Below are positions 23,211 through 32,294 of a stretch of DNA of 51,969 bases, piece after piece. The stretch is from the NCBI GenBank assembly GCA_002371335.1, contig DFHP01000205.1, positions 1-51,969 of the forward strand, in the 5' to 3' direction. A model generated the notes under the pieces. The model was not told where the DNA came from. It saw nothing but the letters and a program-made list of their open reading frames with translations, and ran no database searches. Every line of letters begins with the position of its first letter. Position 1 is the first letter of the stretch. The translations under genes and the position numbers were made by a program. The DNA is from Eubacterium sp. UBA3720. Lineage in GTDB: Bacteria; Bacillota; Clostridia; Lachnospirales; Lachnospiraceae.

Positions 23211-25391
23211 TCAGTTGTTATCATAATCTTCTTCTCCGCTCTCATCAGCGGCATACTCCCCGCCGCTCTCATCGGAGACATCCTCTCCGCCGCCATACTC
23301 TTCATCTTCGCCGCCGCCCGAAGAGCCGGACTCATTGTCCTGTACACCGTCCGAAGCAGTCTCCTCATCCGGCGTTCCTGCTTCAGGATCACTCTGCGTA
23401 GCCGTATCTTCTGCATTTCCTTCTTCATTTCCCGTGAGAGCTTCATCCGGGAACATGTTCATATACGGAAGCAGTTCAGTCATGATCTTTCTGGAGATCG
23501 TAATGGCGTAGGCACTGGTATCCTGCTTTTCTGCGTGCGGCTGGTCAACGACCACATAGACCATGACCTGCGGATTCTCCAGAGGCGCAAATCCCAGGAA
23601 CGAAACCAGATAGTTTTCATCCTCTCTGGGAAGCTTCTGAGCCGTACCTGTCTTTCCACCCATGCTGTAGCCGTCTATTTTCGCACTGTGGCCGGTACCT
23701 GTAACGTCCTCGACCACCATTCCCATGGCTTCTCTCAGATAGTCGCTGATCACCTGGCTGACGACTCTTCTCTCCACCGTACTGTCTGTCTTTGTAATTA
23801 CCGTTCCCTCACTGTCAGTGATCTCGCTGACCACATGAGGCGTATAATAGGTGCCTCCGTTTATGATCGCACAGACCGCGGCGGCCTCCTGCATCATCGT
23901 ACAGGTAAATCCCTGACCGAAGGATGACGTAGCCAGCTCAACTTCTCCCATGGTATTTTCGTCAAACACCATACCGGATACTTCGCCGGGCAGATCTATC
24001 CCTGTCTTTTTTCCGAATTTAAACAGATCCTGATATTTGATCAGGTTCGTTCCTCCCATTTTGGCCGCCACCTGCATCAGAACGTCGTTGCAGGAATATT
24101 TTATAGCTTCCGCCAGGGTCTCATCCCCATGGCCGGCCACACATCCGATATATCTGTCCGCCACCTGCTCGTATCCATCGCAGTTAAAGATCTCGCTGCC
24201 TGTTACGCTTCCAGTTTCCAGAGCGGCCGCGGCAGTTATCGCTTTTACAGTGGATCCCGGCTCAAAGGCCTCCGTGACACAGTAATTCCGCCAAAGCTGA
24301 TTCCATATGGCCATTTTCTCGGTATCCGTCATGTTTGCGGTTTCCGTTTCCGAATAGTACGCGCTGATATCTCTGGGTTCATTCAGATCATACCATTCAG
24401 TAGAATCCATCCCCAGGATCTCTCCGTTGTTAGGATCCATAACGATCACGGCAATGTTCTCAGCCCCCTTCGGAGTCTGCGCGCTGCCGGACACCTCAAT
24501 GCCCTGCTGCACGGCGATCTCTTCATTAAAGGAAATGATCGCCTCCCGTATGATCTGCTGGATATTGACATCGATCGTAGAGATCACGTTATTCCCGTCC
24601 TTCGCGTCCACGATCGACTGGACCACATACGAATCTTCGTTATTCTCCGTATCATAGTATCCGTACTGGCGCCCGTCCGTGCCGTTCAGGACATCTGAAT
24701 AATATCCTTCAATGCCCATCTCAGCCTCGTTGGCCGTATACGTGAATCCGATGGTGTCGCACGCAAGTGATCCAAGAGGATAACTTCTCTTATAATCATC
24801 CTCGAACCAGACGCCTTTGATCCGGCTTCTCTGCTCCTTCGCTTCCCCGGAAAGCTCCTGGTTCGCTTCACTGTCAATATCTGTATACTCTTCAAACGCC
24901 TTTTTATCCGAGATAGATACTCCATCCTTCAGGATGTAATATCTTCTGTCTTTGGTATCTTCTCCATCAAGTACACCGCGAATATCGTCCGTTGGGATGT
25001 CAAAGATATCGTGAAGCGCATTGACTGTCGCTTCATAATAGGGCTTTGATTTCGTTCCTTCCCCGCTGTCCCGCTCATAATTCACCACCTGACAGTCAAG
25101 GATCAGATTATAGACCTTCTCACTGGTAGCCAGGATCGTACCGTTCCGGTCCAGAATATCTCCGCGACGGTATGGTATCGTACGGCTTTCCATTCTCTGC
25201 TGCGCCTGACTGAGAACGATCCTGGAATACTGTTCTCCGTCAGTAAAATTAATATATGTGATCCTGATTGCCAATAAGACTAAAGCCAGTATGACTAACG
25301 CAAACAGTCCTACCAGCTTTTTACTCATACCGACACCGATCTTCCGGCTTCGCCTGGCAATCGGATGCCTGCTATCTCTATTAATCTTCAA
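23211..25391 (-). CDS. Class B penicillin-binding protein (division transpeptidase)
   Basis: Transpeptidase that cross-links septal peptidoglycan, equivalent to FtsI/PBP2B/SpoVD. It has a membrane segment (about 27-47), an N-terminal pedestal opening with RRGDILDRNGTILA, and a transpeptidase domain with S380-TVK, S433-CN and K580-TG. After about residue 650 the protein has no PASTA domains; instead it ends in a 70-residue acidic Gly/Ser/Glu/Tyr tail. The position after ftsL fits FtsI. A gap of 207 bases to mraY holds only a small hairpin (23057-23078, CGCTTTCC/GGGAAAGCG). Whether it acts in vegetative division or sporulation cannot be read from sequence. Confidence 0.95.
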   Translation of the reverse strand: MKINRDSRHPIARRSRKIGVGMSKKLVGLFALVILALVLLAIRITYINFTDGEQYSRIVLSQAQQRMESRTIPYRRGDILDRNGTILATSEKVYNLILDCQVVNYERDSGEGTKSKPYYEATVNALHDIFDIPTDDIRGVLDGEDTKDRRYYILKDGVSISDKKAFEEYTDIDSEANQELSGEAKEQRSRIKGVWFEDDYKRSYPLGSLACDTIGFTYTANEAEMGIEGYYSDVLNGTDGRQYGYYDTENNEDSYVVQSIVDAKDGNNVISTIDVNIQQIIREAIISFNEEIAVQQGIEVSGSAQTPKGAENIAVIVMDPNNGEILGMDSTEWYDLNEPRDISAYYSETETANMTDTEKMAIWNQLWRNYCVTEAFEPGSTVKAITAAAALETGSVTGSEIFNCDGYEQVADRYIGCVAGHGDETLAEAIKYSCNDVLMQVAAKMGGTNLIKYQDLFKFGKKTGIDLPGEVSGMVFDENTMGEVELATSSFGQGFTCTMMQEAAAVCAIINGGTYYTPHVVSEITDSEGTVITKTDSTVERRVVSQVISDYLREAMGMVVEDVTGTGHSAKIDGYSMGGKTGTAQKLPREDENYLVSFLGFAPLENPQVMVYVVVDQPHAEKQDTSAYAITISRKIMTELLPYMNMFPDEALTGNEEGNAEDTATQSDPEAGTPDEETASDGVQDNESGSSGGGEDEEYGGGEDVSDESGGEYAADESGEEDYDNN

Positions 25392-25411
25392 ATATATTCA
25401 CCTGTCTGACA

Positions 25412-25906
25412 TCACGGCACTTCCGTATACTGACGTACGTAGCCGTCGTCATCCATATCGTAGTATCTGATCTGTGATTCGGAAGCATAATGCAGTCCCA
25501 GATCGCCAAGGGCCGCCCTTTTGATCTCTTCTATCGTAACGGATGCTATCACTTCATTATAATACGCATCATTATCCGCCTTCAGCTGTGAGAGTTCGCT
25601 TTCCATGCCCGCGATCTCAGCAGACTGCTTCGTCAGTCTGGATTTCAGCTGCAGATAATTAATACAGGAAAAAACGGTCAGTGATAATGCGATCGCAAGC
25701 ACCACAATAAAACCGGCTCCAGCATTTTTTCTTCTTCCGGATCTTCGTTCAGATTTTTTTCTCTTTACTGATTTTTGTTCTTTTCTTCGGGGCTGTCTTT
25801 CTTCAGGATCGTAAGCGGCTCTTCTCACCGCATTTCCGTCTTCGTAGGAATTTCTGATATGAGCACGTTCCGATCTTGAATTTACCCTTCTGTTTCTGTT
25901 TGCCAT
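25412..25906 (-). CDS. ftsL: FtsL-like septum formation protein
   Basis: A 164-residue bitopic protein placed exactly where FtsL is expected, between rsmH and the PBP gene. A long, strongly basic cytoplasmic region (1-62) is followed by one membrane segment (about 64-84) and an extracellular coiled coil (QLKSRLTKQSAEIAGMESELSQ starts it; heptads to about 120). Together with FtsQ and a DivIC-like partner it would hold the septal synthase. FtsL sequences diverge widely, so the name rests on layout and context. The stop lies 20 bases before the PBP start. Confidence 0.85.
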   Translation of the reverse strand: MANRNRRVNSRSERAHIRNSYEDGNAVRRAAYDPEERQPRRKEQKSVKRKKSERRSGRRKNAGAGFIVVLAIALSLTVFSCINYLQLKSRLTKQSAEIAGMESELSQLKADNDAYYNEVIASVTIEEIKRAALGDLGLHYASESQIRYYDMDDDGYVRQYTEVP

Positions 25907-25986
25907 ATCATAATATCCTCGGTCTTATCCTCTGTCAACAGCTTTATTTCGTTCCAAAGCAATGTTTTCGATCGGATGATCTTCTC

Positions 25987-26934
25987 CTATTTCTCTGTTC
26001 TCTTCTCAAAAACACGCAGTTTGGCGCTTTTGGATCTCGGATTGACCTCCATTTCTTCTTCCGTGGGAAGAATCGGTTTCCTGTTTACCGCGAAACCTTT
26101 CGACTTTCTTCCGCAAACACATACCGGAAACTCCGGCGGACAAATACACGGGTTTTCATTCTTTCTGAAATTTTGTTTAACAATCCGATCCTCCAGTGAA
26201 TGAAATGTAATAACACATAGCCTGCCTCCCTCCGCAAGCATATCGATCATTCCATCCAAAGAATTCTCCAGAACCTCCAGTTCCCTGTTCACTTCAATGC
26301 GGATCGCCTGGAATGTTCTTTTCGCAGGATGTCCTCCTGTCTTTCGGTTTTTCGCGGGAACAGAGGACTTAATGATGTCCACCAGTTCACCGGTCGTCTC
26401 TATCGGATGCGCTTCTCTCCGCCGTACGATATTTGCGGCGATCCTGCCTGCAAACCTTTCTTCCCCGTAAGTTCGGATGATCCTTTTCAGTTCTTCTTCC
26501 GAATAAGTATTAAGCACTGTTTCTGCGCTCAGAGACTGTCGCTGGTCCATACGCATGTCCAGCAAAGCTTCCTCCCTGTAGGTGAAGCCTCTGTCCTTAT
26601 CATCCAGCTGATGGGACGATACTCCCAGATCCAGCAGGATACCATTTACTTCCGTAACCCCTGTCTTCCTGAGCATTTCCGCCATGTCGCAATAGTTTCC
26701 GCGCATGATCGCTGCACGATCCTTAAATTCCTTAAGACGATCCTGTGCGGCCTCGATTGCCTCGGCGTCCTGATCTATACCGATCAGTCTCCCCTTCTCA
26801 GAAAGCCTTCTGCAGACCTCCAGTGAATGACCTGCTCCCCCAAGCGTTCCATCCACGTAAATTCCGTCTTCTTTGATATTCAGATTATCGATCACCTCAT
26901 GGAGCATGACCGATGTATGCTGAAAATCCATCAT
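25987..26934 (-). CDS. rsmH: 16S rRNA m4C1402 methyltransferase
   Basis: N4-methylates C1402 of 16S rRNA with S-adenosylmethionine. [11 protein letters not shown] at the start, the SAM loop [23 protein letters not shown] and [10 protein letters not shown] near the end are family signatures. The ATG at 26934 has GAGG six bases upstream; the frame stays open a further 43 codons but that part lies in a repeat-bearing leader and lacks family similarity. Length 316 is usual. Second gene of the mraZ cluster. Confidence 0.97.
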   Translation of the reverse strand: MMDFQHTSVMLHEVIDNLNIKEDGIYVDGTLGGAGHSLEVCRRLSEKGRLIGIDQDAEAIEAAQDRLKEFKDRAAIMRGNYCDMAEMLRKTGVTEVNGILLDLGVSSHQLDDKDRGFTYREEALLDMRMDQRQSLSAETVLNTYSEEELKRIIRTYGEERFAGRIAANIVRRREAHPIETTGELVDIIKSSVPAKNRKTGGHPAKRTFQAIRIEVNRELEVLENSLDGMIDMLAEGGRLCVITFHSLEDRIVKQNFRKNENPCICPPEFPVCVCGRKSKGFAVNRKPILPTEEEMEVNPRSKSAKLRVFEKRTEK

Positions 26935-26991
26935 TTGAAACCTCTTTCTCAGATAATCTTTCCCGGGAAACCCCTTTCCCGTAAAAGCCAT

Positions 26992-27042
26992 TCTTCCCAC
27001 GGAATGACTTTTTTTTACCGGAATGCCGCTCTTCCCACGGAA
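26992..27042 (-). repeat. Direct repeats in the mraZ-rsmH spacer
   Basis: TTCCGTGGGAAGA occurs twice on the minus strand, at 26992-27004 and 27030-27042, 38 bases apart, within a 212-base spacer that is long for this gene pair. Palindromic bits (TTTCCCGGGAAA near 26960) are also present. No gene is apparent. Confidence 0.5.
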
Positions 27043-27146
27043 CAGCACCGTGACCGTTTTCACGCTTTATCGATCTCCCCTTCGGCAAAATGTTCTCCCC
27101 AGATCACTTCACCGTATAATATCGTTTTGCGCGTCCCCTGAAACGA

Positions 27147-27578
27147 TCACAACATGATTCCAAGATCAGTAAGCCCCTCAGCAATACTGTCCATATCATC
27201 ATAGCTGGTATTCTCGATCCATCTGTCTTTGCTCCAGATTTCAATTCTGTTCAGGTTTCCCGTAAGCACTACGTCCTTTTCCAGATTCGCATATTCTCTA
27301 AGCGGTCCCGCTATGAGAATTCTCCCCTGCTTATCCAGTTCGCACTGGCTGGCTCCTGATACAAAGAAACGGACAAAGGTTCTTGCATTTTTACTTGTAA
27401 GCGGCAGGGCACGTAATTTCTTTTCAAATTCGACCCATTCCTCATATGGGTACATAGAGAGACATCCATCCAACCCCTTTGTCAGAACCGGCATCTCCCC
27501 GAGCTCGTTTCTGAACTTGGACGGAACAATCAATCTTCCCTTTGCATCGATTGTATGACTGTACTCTCCCATGAACAT
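27147..27578 (-). CDS. mraZ: Transcriptional regulator MraZ
   Basis: DNA-binding protein of the AbrB-like fold that controls the division and wall cluster it heads. Two copies of the MraZ motif are seen: [20 protein letters not shown] at the start and [19 protein letters not shown] near residue 80. Length 143 is usual. AGGTG lies eight bases before the ATG. Its own operator repeats lie just upstream (27611-27650). Confidence 0.98.
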   Translation of the reverse strand: MFMGEYSHTIDAKGRLIVPSKFRNELGEMPVLTKGLDGCLSMYPYEEWVEFEKKLRALPLTSKNARTFVRFFVSGASQCELDKQGRILIAGPLREYANLEKDVVLTGNLNRIEIWSKDRWIENTSYDDMDSIAEGLTDLGIML

Positions 27579-27610
27579 GATAAATCACCTGCATGTGGAA
27601 TGGAGCATCT

Positions 27611-27650
27611 TCCCCTCCATTTTCCACCACGTTTCCCCACTTCTCGCCAC
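27611..27650 (-). promoter_or_regulatory. MraZ operator: four boxes at 10-bp spacing
   Basis: On the minus strand four consecutive ten-base units read AGTGGCGAGA, AGTGGGGAAA, CGTGGTGGAA and AATGGAGGGG, each carrying TGG at the same place. MraZ is known to bind repeated GTGG/TGGG boxes spaced one helical turn apart. They start a few bases after the predicted transcription start, a position suited to repression. Confidence 0.85.
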
Positions 27651-27660
27651 TTATGAGGTT

Positions 27661-27689
27661 ATTCTAACCCATTTTCACCACCAATTCAA
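27661..27689 (-). promoter_or_regulatory. Promoter of the mraZ (division and wall) cluster
   Basis: TTGAAT, 17 bases, TAGAAT on the minus strand, directly before the MraZ boxes. Confidence 0.85.
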
Positions 27690-27734
27690 CCCTAACTGCC
27701 AAAAACTTTTCTTATATAACAAAGTCCGCGGGAC

Positions 27735-27766
27735 AAAAAAAGACCACCGCATTTCTGCGATGGTCT
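27735..27766 (-). terminator. Terminator of the NlpC/P60 gene
   Basis: On the minus strand AGACCATCGCA-gaaa-TGCGGTGGTCT with one mismatch, followed by T7 and G. It insulates the mraZ promoter from the upstream gene. Confidence 0.92.
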
Positions 27767-27843
27767 CTGAAAATCCCTTATTAAGTTTTATAATTCCCCA
27801 AATAAACGATTATTAATTCAAATATTCCCGATATCTGTTATTC

Positions 27844-29256
27844 TCATACTACTCGTCTTACAGCGAGGATCGGCTGGTATGCCGCATTGTAGCTGATCTT
27901 GATTCCTGATCTCTCGTCAGCAGCATGAACGATCGCGCCGTTGCCCATATAAATAGCTACATGGCCTGAATAGCAAATGATATCGCCAGGCTGTGCCTCT
28001 GAATAGGAAACGCCGTATCCGGCACTTCTCAGTGCTGCGGACTGTCTGGCTACACTGTATCCAAAGTGTGCGTAAACCTGATTTACAAATCCTGAACAGT
28101 CGATTCCGTTTGTAAGGCTGTTTCCGCCCCATACATACGGATTGCCGACGAACTGAGTAGCGTAATCAACGATAGCCTGTCCTGTAGCTGAGCCGGAAGA
28201 TGAAGGTGTGTAATCCTCCTCTTCTTCCTCTTCTTCATAATAGGAATCATCGTCTTCTTCGTCATCGTAAGCTTCATAATCTGTATCATCGGAATCATAA
28301 TCAGATGAGCTGTCATCATATGAAACATCTTCGGAATCATCGTAAGACTCCTCATCCAGTTCAGCAGCTTCTGCTTCCACATCCTGCTCGGCCGCTGCCG
28401 CCTGCTGAGCTTCTGCCTCTTCGATCGCTGCCTGGCGTGCTGCCTCTTCTTCGGCTGCCGCCTGTCTCTCAGCTTCCTTTCGGGCTTCTTCTTCGGCTGC
28501 CTTTCTGGCTGCTTCCTCAGCTGCTCTCTGCTGCTCTACAAGGATCTCGATCTGCTCATTTTGCTCGGCAATGACTGCCTGATATTCTGACGCTACCGCC
28601 TCTGCCTGCGCGATCTGTTTTCCATAATCAACGGATGCGGCTTTCGCCTCGTCGATAAGAACCTCAAGGTCGCCTTTCTGCTCTTCCTGCTCGTTCTTCA
28701 TCGTCTCAAACTCAGCTTTTTCTATCTCCTGCTGCTCCTTCAGCTCGGAAACCTGCTGAACAGTCTCAGCATACTGAGTAAGGCACTCTCTGTCATATTT
28801 ATACATCTTCTGCGTATTCTCAGCCTTACTCAGAAGCGTGGATAAATCTTCCTGCGCGAAAAGCATGTTTGACCAGCTCACATCGCCGCCGTTCTCATAC
28901 AGATACTGAATTCTTTTTTTCATTGCTTCATATTCAGTATTCTCCTGTTTGCGCGCGGCATTCAGATCGCTCGTAGTCTGTGTAATATCTTCCTGCTTAT
29001 CGTCGATCTGTGTCGTCAATGTATTAATGGATGCCATCGTAACAGCCAGTTCCTGTCCCATTGTATCGATCTGTCCGAGGATCTCAGCTTTCTGAGATTC
29101 CAGCGAAGCGATTGCTGAATTTACCTGCGACAGCTGAGATTCTGTGGCTGACTTCTGCTGTTTAAGCTCACTGATCGCATCCGCATAAACAGGCGCCACC
29201 TGCATAATACTGAGCGCAACAGCCAGACCCGCTGACATCATTCTCATTTTTCTCAA
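27844..29256 (-). CDS. Secreted coiled-coil NlpC/P60 peptidoglycan hydrolase
   Basis: A CwlO/PcsB-like endopeptidase that cuts stem peptides outside the cell. A signal peptide (1-26, cut after VYADA) precedes a long coiled coil (about 27-270) thought in relatives to bind an FtsEX-type complex, then an Ala/Glu-rich stretch, then an acidic Asp/Glu/Tyr/Ser region (about 290-350), and finally the NlpC/P60 domain with catalytic C387 (DCSGF) and H432 (GHVAIY). Residues needed for catalysis are present. Its promoter region carries a GTTACA-N7-TGTAAC dyad and a recurring motif. ftsEX are not in the window, so the partner is inference. Confidence 0.93.
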   Translation of the reverse strand: MRKMRMMSAGLAVALSIMQVAPVYADAISELKQQKSATESQLSQVNSAIASLESQKAEILGQIDTMGQELAVTMASINTLTTQIDDKQEDITQTTSDLNAARKQENTEYEAMKKRIQYLYENGGDVSWSNMLFAQEDLSTLLSKAENTQKMYKYDRECLTQYAETVQQVSELKEQQEIEKAEFETMKNEQEEQKGDLEVLIDEAKAASVDYGKQIAQAEAVASEYQAVIAEQNEQIEILVEQQRAAEEAARKAAEEEARKEAERQAAAEEEAARQAAIEEAEAQQAAAAEQDVEAEAAELDEESYDDSEDVSYDDSSSDYDSDDTDYEAYDDEEDDDSYYEEEEEEEDYTPSSSGSATGQAIVDYATQFVGNPYVWGGNSLTNGIDCSGFVNQVYAHFGYSVARQSAALRSAGYGVSYSEAQPGDIICYSGHVAIYMGNGAIVHAADERSGIKISYNAAYQPILAVRRVV

Positions 29257-29295
29257 GGATGTACCTCCCGTTTAATAATCTACCCGCATCTACAA

Positions 29296-29314
29296 GTTAC
29301 ATGCGAATTGTAAC
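29296..29314. promoter_or_regulatory. Dyad GTTACA-N7-TGTAAC at the NlpC/P60 promoter
   Basis: A perfect inverted repeat of six bases each side overlaps the -10 box (29307-29312) and the probable start site of the hydrolase gene. It could be an operator. It does not match the direct-repeat spacing of WalR sites. Confidence 0.5.
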
Positions 29315-29336
29315 ACTTTCGCAATACTTTTGTCAA
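29307..29336 (-). promoter_or_regulatory. Promoter of the NlpC/P60 gene
   Basis: TTGACA, 18 bases, TACAAT on the minus strand, about 50 bases before the gene start. Confidence 0.8.
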
Positions 29337-29397
29337 CCCGTTAAAATCACTCCGGTCCTTTTCGTAACATTATCGTGTTTTTATTGTAATTTAAGGC

Positions 29398-29467
29398 AAA
29401 AAAAGACGTTTTTCACAAATTTTCATGGATCCAAACCACTTTTCACGATTGCAAAAAACGTCTTTTT
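29398..29467. terminator. Terminator of ychF (long hairpin)
   Basis: Outer arms AAAAAGACGTTTTT and AAAAAACGTCTTTTT with runs of A and T at both ends, so it could work on both strands; on the minus strand it follows ychF by 77 bases. Confidence 0.8.
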
Positions 29468-29543
29468 ATTACATTTTGTAACATTTTCGTCATTTTTATT
29501 TGTCAGAAATACACAGGTATTCCTGACAAAGATCCGGTTTTTG

Positions 29544-30641
29544 TCATACATTAAACCGGAATACGATCACGTCGCCGTCCTGAACGATGTAATCCTTACC
29601 CTCCATGCGGACAAGTCCCTTTTCGCGGGCTCCCGCATAGGAGCCGCAGTCAAGCAGGTCCTGATAATATACGACTTCAGCCTTGATAAATCCTCTCTGC
29701 ATATCCGTGTGGATCTTTCCGGCAGCTACAGGAGCCTTTGTGTTCTTTTTTATCGTCCAGGCTCTGGTCTCGTCCTCTCCGGAGGTCAGAAAACTCATCA
29801 GTCCAAGCGTAGAATAGCTTGCCTGGATCAGCTTGTCCAGACCGGAAGACTCCAGACCCAGATCTTCAAGGAATTCCTTTTTCTCCTCATCATCAAGCTC
29901 CGCTATCTCGGCCTCGATGCTGGCGCAGATAACAAAAACCTCGCTGTTCTTCTCCGCAGCCAGAGCGCGCACCTTCGCCACGTACTCATTGGAAGCGCCG
30001 TCATCCGCCAGATCGTCTTCGCTTACGTTTGCGGCGTAAATAACCGGCTTGGCTGTAAGGAGATTGTATTCATTGAACCAGGCTTCCTCTTCTTCATCCA
30101 GAAGCTCAAAGCAGGATGCATCCTTTCCGTCCTCTAGCAATGTTTTCAGTCTCTTCTGCATCTCATACTCTTTGGCGGACTTTTTGTCATTGCGGGCGCT
30201 TTTGGCCGTCTTTGCCATTCGCCTCTCCAGCACCTCCATATCCGCAAAGATCAGCTCCAGATCGATCGTTTCAATATCGCGCAGCGGATCTACCGAGCCG
30301 TCCACGTGAATGACGTTATCATCCTCAAAGCACCTTACTACATGGAGAATAGCGTCCACTTCCCTGATATTTGCCAGAAACTGGTTACCAAGGCCCTCAC
30401 CTTTGGACGCACCCTTGACCAGGCCGGCAATATCAACGAACTCTACCACAGCCGGGGTTACCTTCTTTGAATGATAAAATTCACCCAGCTTATCCAGCCT
30501 CTCATCCGGAACAGGAACGACGCCCACGTTCGGATCGATCGTGCAGAACGGATAGTTTGCCATCTCCGCGCCTGCTTTTGTCAGCGAATTAAAAAGTGTG
30601 CTTTTTCCGACATTCGGAAGTCCTACGATTCCTAATTTCAT
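29544..30641 (-). CDS. ychF: Ribosome-binding ATPase YchF/OLA1
   Basis: P-loop protein of the Obg family that prefers ATP and binds ribosomes. G1 loop [12 protein letters not shown] at the start, [10 protein letters not shown] (G3), the NKxD-like segment YAANVSEDD, a coiled-coil insert (about 130-200) and a C-terminal TGS domain ending [10 protein letters not shown] are all seen. Length 365 is usual. TAGGAG lies seven bases before the ATG. It is a single gene between the P60 hydrolase and the accessory patch. Confidence 0.97.
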   Translation of the reverse strand: MKLGIVGLPNVGKSTLFNSLTKAGAEMANYPFCTIDPNVGVVPVPDERLDKLGEFYHSKKVTPAVVEFVDIAGLVKGASKGEGLGNQFLANIREVDAILHVVRCFEDDNVIHVDGSVDPLRDIETIDLELIFADMEVLERRMAKTAKSARNDKKSAKEYEMQKRLKTLLEDGKDASCFELLDEEEEAWFNEYNLLTAKPVIYAANVSEDDLADDGASNEYVAKVRALAAEKNSEVFVICASIEAEIAELDDEEKKEFLEDLGLESSGLDKLIQASYSTLGLMSFLTSGEDETRAWTIKKNTKAPVAAGKIHTDMQRGFIKAEVVYYQDLLDCGSYAGAREKGLVRMEGKDYIVQDGDVIVFRFNV

Positions 30642-30871
30642 TTAATTTCTCCTAACACCCGTGTTTATGGGATTTCTTATTTCACATTTTTTCTTTTCCG
30701 GTAATTGGACACGCCGGAAATCGAAAAGTCAGAAGATTTTATACTTAAAACTTTTCCCGTGAAAAATGCCTTTCTTATATATAAAAAAGATATCCTCACG
30801 CGTATATCAAAATATCACAGAAACGAGATATTTTCAAGATTCGTCACACTTGTAAGATGATTCATTGCTTA
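30642..30871. other. Intergenic region upstream of ychF
   Basis: AT-rich spacer. A hairpin TTTCCGG/CCGGAAA lies about 30694-30720 and a TATAAA box on the minus strand could be a -10 for ychF, but no convincing -35 is seen. Nothing else is recognised. Confidence 0.4.
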
Positions 30872-30988
30872 TCATAATTCTTCTATTACCTGCCCGATGT
30901 CTCCGTCACTACAGGTAGACTGCTTCCTAATATCTTCAGGACACACTGCTTCACCATGGTTCACGCAGGCATATGCCGCAAACGTATC
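30872..30988 (-). pseudogene. Possible remnant of a gene 3' end
   Basis: A short open frame without a start codon reads KDTFAAYACVNHGEAVCP and continues to a natural-looking end GDIGQVIEEL before TGA. Composition looks like a real protein tail, but only about 39 codons remain and it overlaps the last codons of the adjoining ATPase gene. Family not recognised. It may mark an old deletion junction. Confidence 0.3.
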
Positions 30989-30990
30989 CT

Positions 30991-32190
30991 TTATTCATGC
31001 TTCAGCAGCCAGTCTGCCAGATTATGAATCTTTATGCCTTCATAGTCATAGGTCGCATGTCTGGTATTGGCCAGGATCATTTTGGGATACGCATCCTTGA
31101 TCTTAAGCAAAGGATCATACTCCCGCTCAAACGTCTCAGGACGTGAGATATCATCGCTGACCTGGATATACATCTTTTCATCGCCTCGGACTGCCACAAA
31201 ATCCACTTCTTTCTGATACAGCTTTCCAACGTACACCTCGAAGCCGCGCCGCATCAATTCAATACAGACAATATTTTCATACATCCGTCCGTAATCAAGA
31301 TCCCGCCTGCCAAGTCTGGCAAAGCGTATATCGGTATCACTCAGATAGTATTTCACAGAAGTCTTCAGATATTTCTTTCCGCGGATATCATATCGACGTA
31401 TGCCATAGAAAACATATGCATCGCAGAGATATCTGATATAGTTTCCGACAGTCTTGTGATTGGTTACGACAACATTTGCCGTCAGTGTATCGCTGATATT
31501 GTTGGGCGAAGTCAGATTGGATACGTTATCAATCATGAACTCTGCCAGATGCTCCAGCGTCGTTGTGTCCGGCAGATGATACTTCGTGACCAGGTCCCTG
31601 TTGATGATCGTATCGTAAATATCTCTGATATAGTTTGTGCGGGCCCTCTCAGTACGGTATTCATAAGAGCCTGCCAGACCGCCTTTGATCACATAATCAT
31701 CAAAGAGCTTTGCCGTGTCCTGTTCCTCCGCATAGTAGCGGCAGAATTCCCCAAAGCTGAACGGGAACACATGGATCTCAATATACCGCCCCGTAAACAG
31801 TGTTGTCAGATCGGAACTCAGGAGGAAGGCATTGGACCCGGTGATATAAAGGTCATATTTCCGGGAAGTATGCAGGCTGTTGATCGCAAGCTCAAATCCC
31901 TCACACAGCTGCACTTCATCCACAAACACATAATTCTGTTTTCCGGCAGCATAATGACTTTCAATGTAATCATACAGAGCATGGTATTCCTTTAATCCTT
32001 CATATTTCAGGTCAAAGAAATCTACAAAAATAATATTGGCTTCCGGCTGAATCTCCTTGATTCTGCTGGTATAAGCCTTCATCAGTTCAGATTTGCCGCT
32101 GCGGCGCACTCCGGTAATGATCTTGATATCCGGGGTACCCATGAGATCAAGAAGCCGCCGCATGTATTCTTGTCTTTCAATATAGTTCAT
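30991..32190 (-). CDS. DUF4143 family ATPase
   Basis: A 399-residue AAA-type protein (AAA_14 plus DUF4143). The Walker A is GVRRSGKS (27-34), Walker B is YVFVDEVQL with the acidic pair, and ITGSNAFLLSS is the sensor-like motif. The C-terminal half has VDFVAVRGDEKMYIQVS, recalling a PD-(D/E)xK nuclease core with E/D-x-K spacing, typical for this family. Members are scattered, often duplicated accessory genes; their role is unclear, with defence, toxin-antitoxin and DNA-transfer ideas proposed. It borders the decayed accessory patch. Confidence 0.85.
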   Translation of the reverse strand: MNYIERQEYMRRLLDLMGTPDIKIITGVRRSGKSELMKAYTSRIKEIQPEANIIFVDFFDLKYEGLKEYHALYDYIESHYAAGKQNYVFVDEVQLCEGFELAINSLHTSRKYDLYITGSNAFLLSSDLTTLFTGRYIEIHVFPFSFGEFCRYYAEEQDTAKLFDDYVIKGGLAGSYEYRTERARTNYIRDIYDTIINRDLVTKYHLPDTTTLEHLAEFMIDNVSNLTSPNNISDTLTANVVVTNHKTVGNYIRYLCDAYVFYGIRRYDIRGKKYLKTSVKYYLSDTDIRFARLGRRDLDYGRMYENIVCIELMRRGFEVYVGKLYQKEVDFVAVRGDEKMYIQVSDDISRPETFEREYDPLLKIKDAYPKMILANTRHATYDYEGIKIHNLADWLLKHE

Positions 32191-32294
32191 CGTACTACTT
32201 CCGAAATTGTAATTTTTTTTACGTTTCGCACCTGTGTTTATAGCTTACTCAGAATCACCCTGTTTGTTAATGTGAGAGGACTTTACACACTGTT

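Noticed and set aside
29296..29336. WalR box before the NlpC/P60 gene
   Set aside because: TGTAAC-like half-sites occur but not as direct repeats with five bases between them; kept only as an unexplained motif.
29259..30137. Plus-strand frame of 292 codons
   Set aside because: It is opposite ychF, crosses a terminator hairpin, and shows no family motifs.
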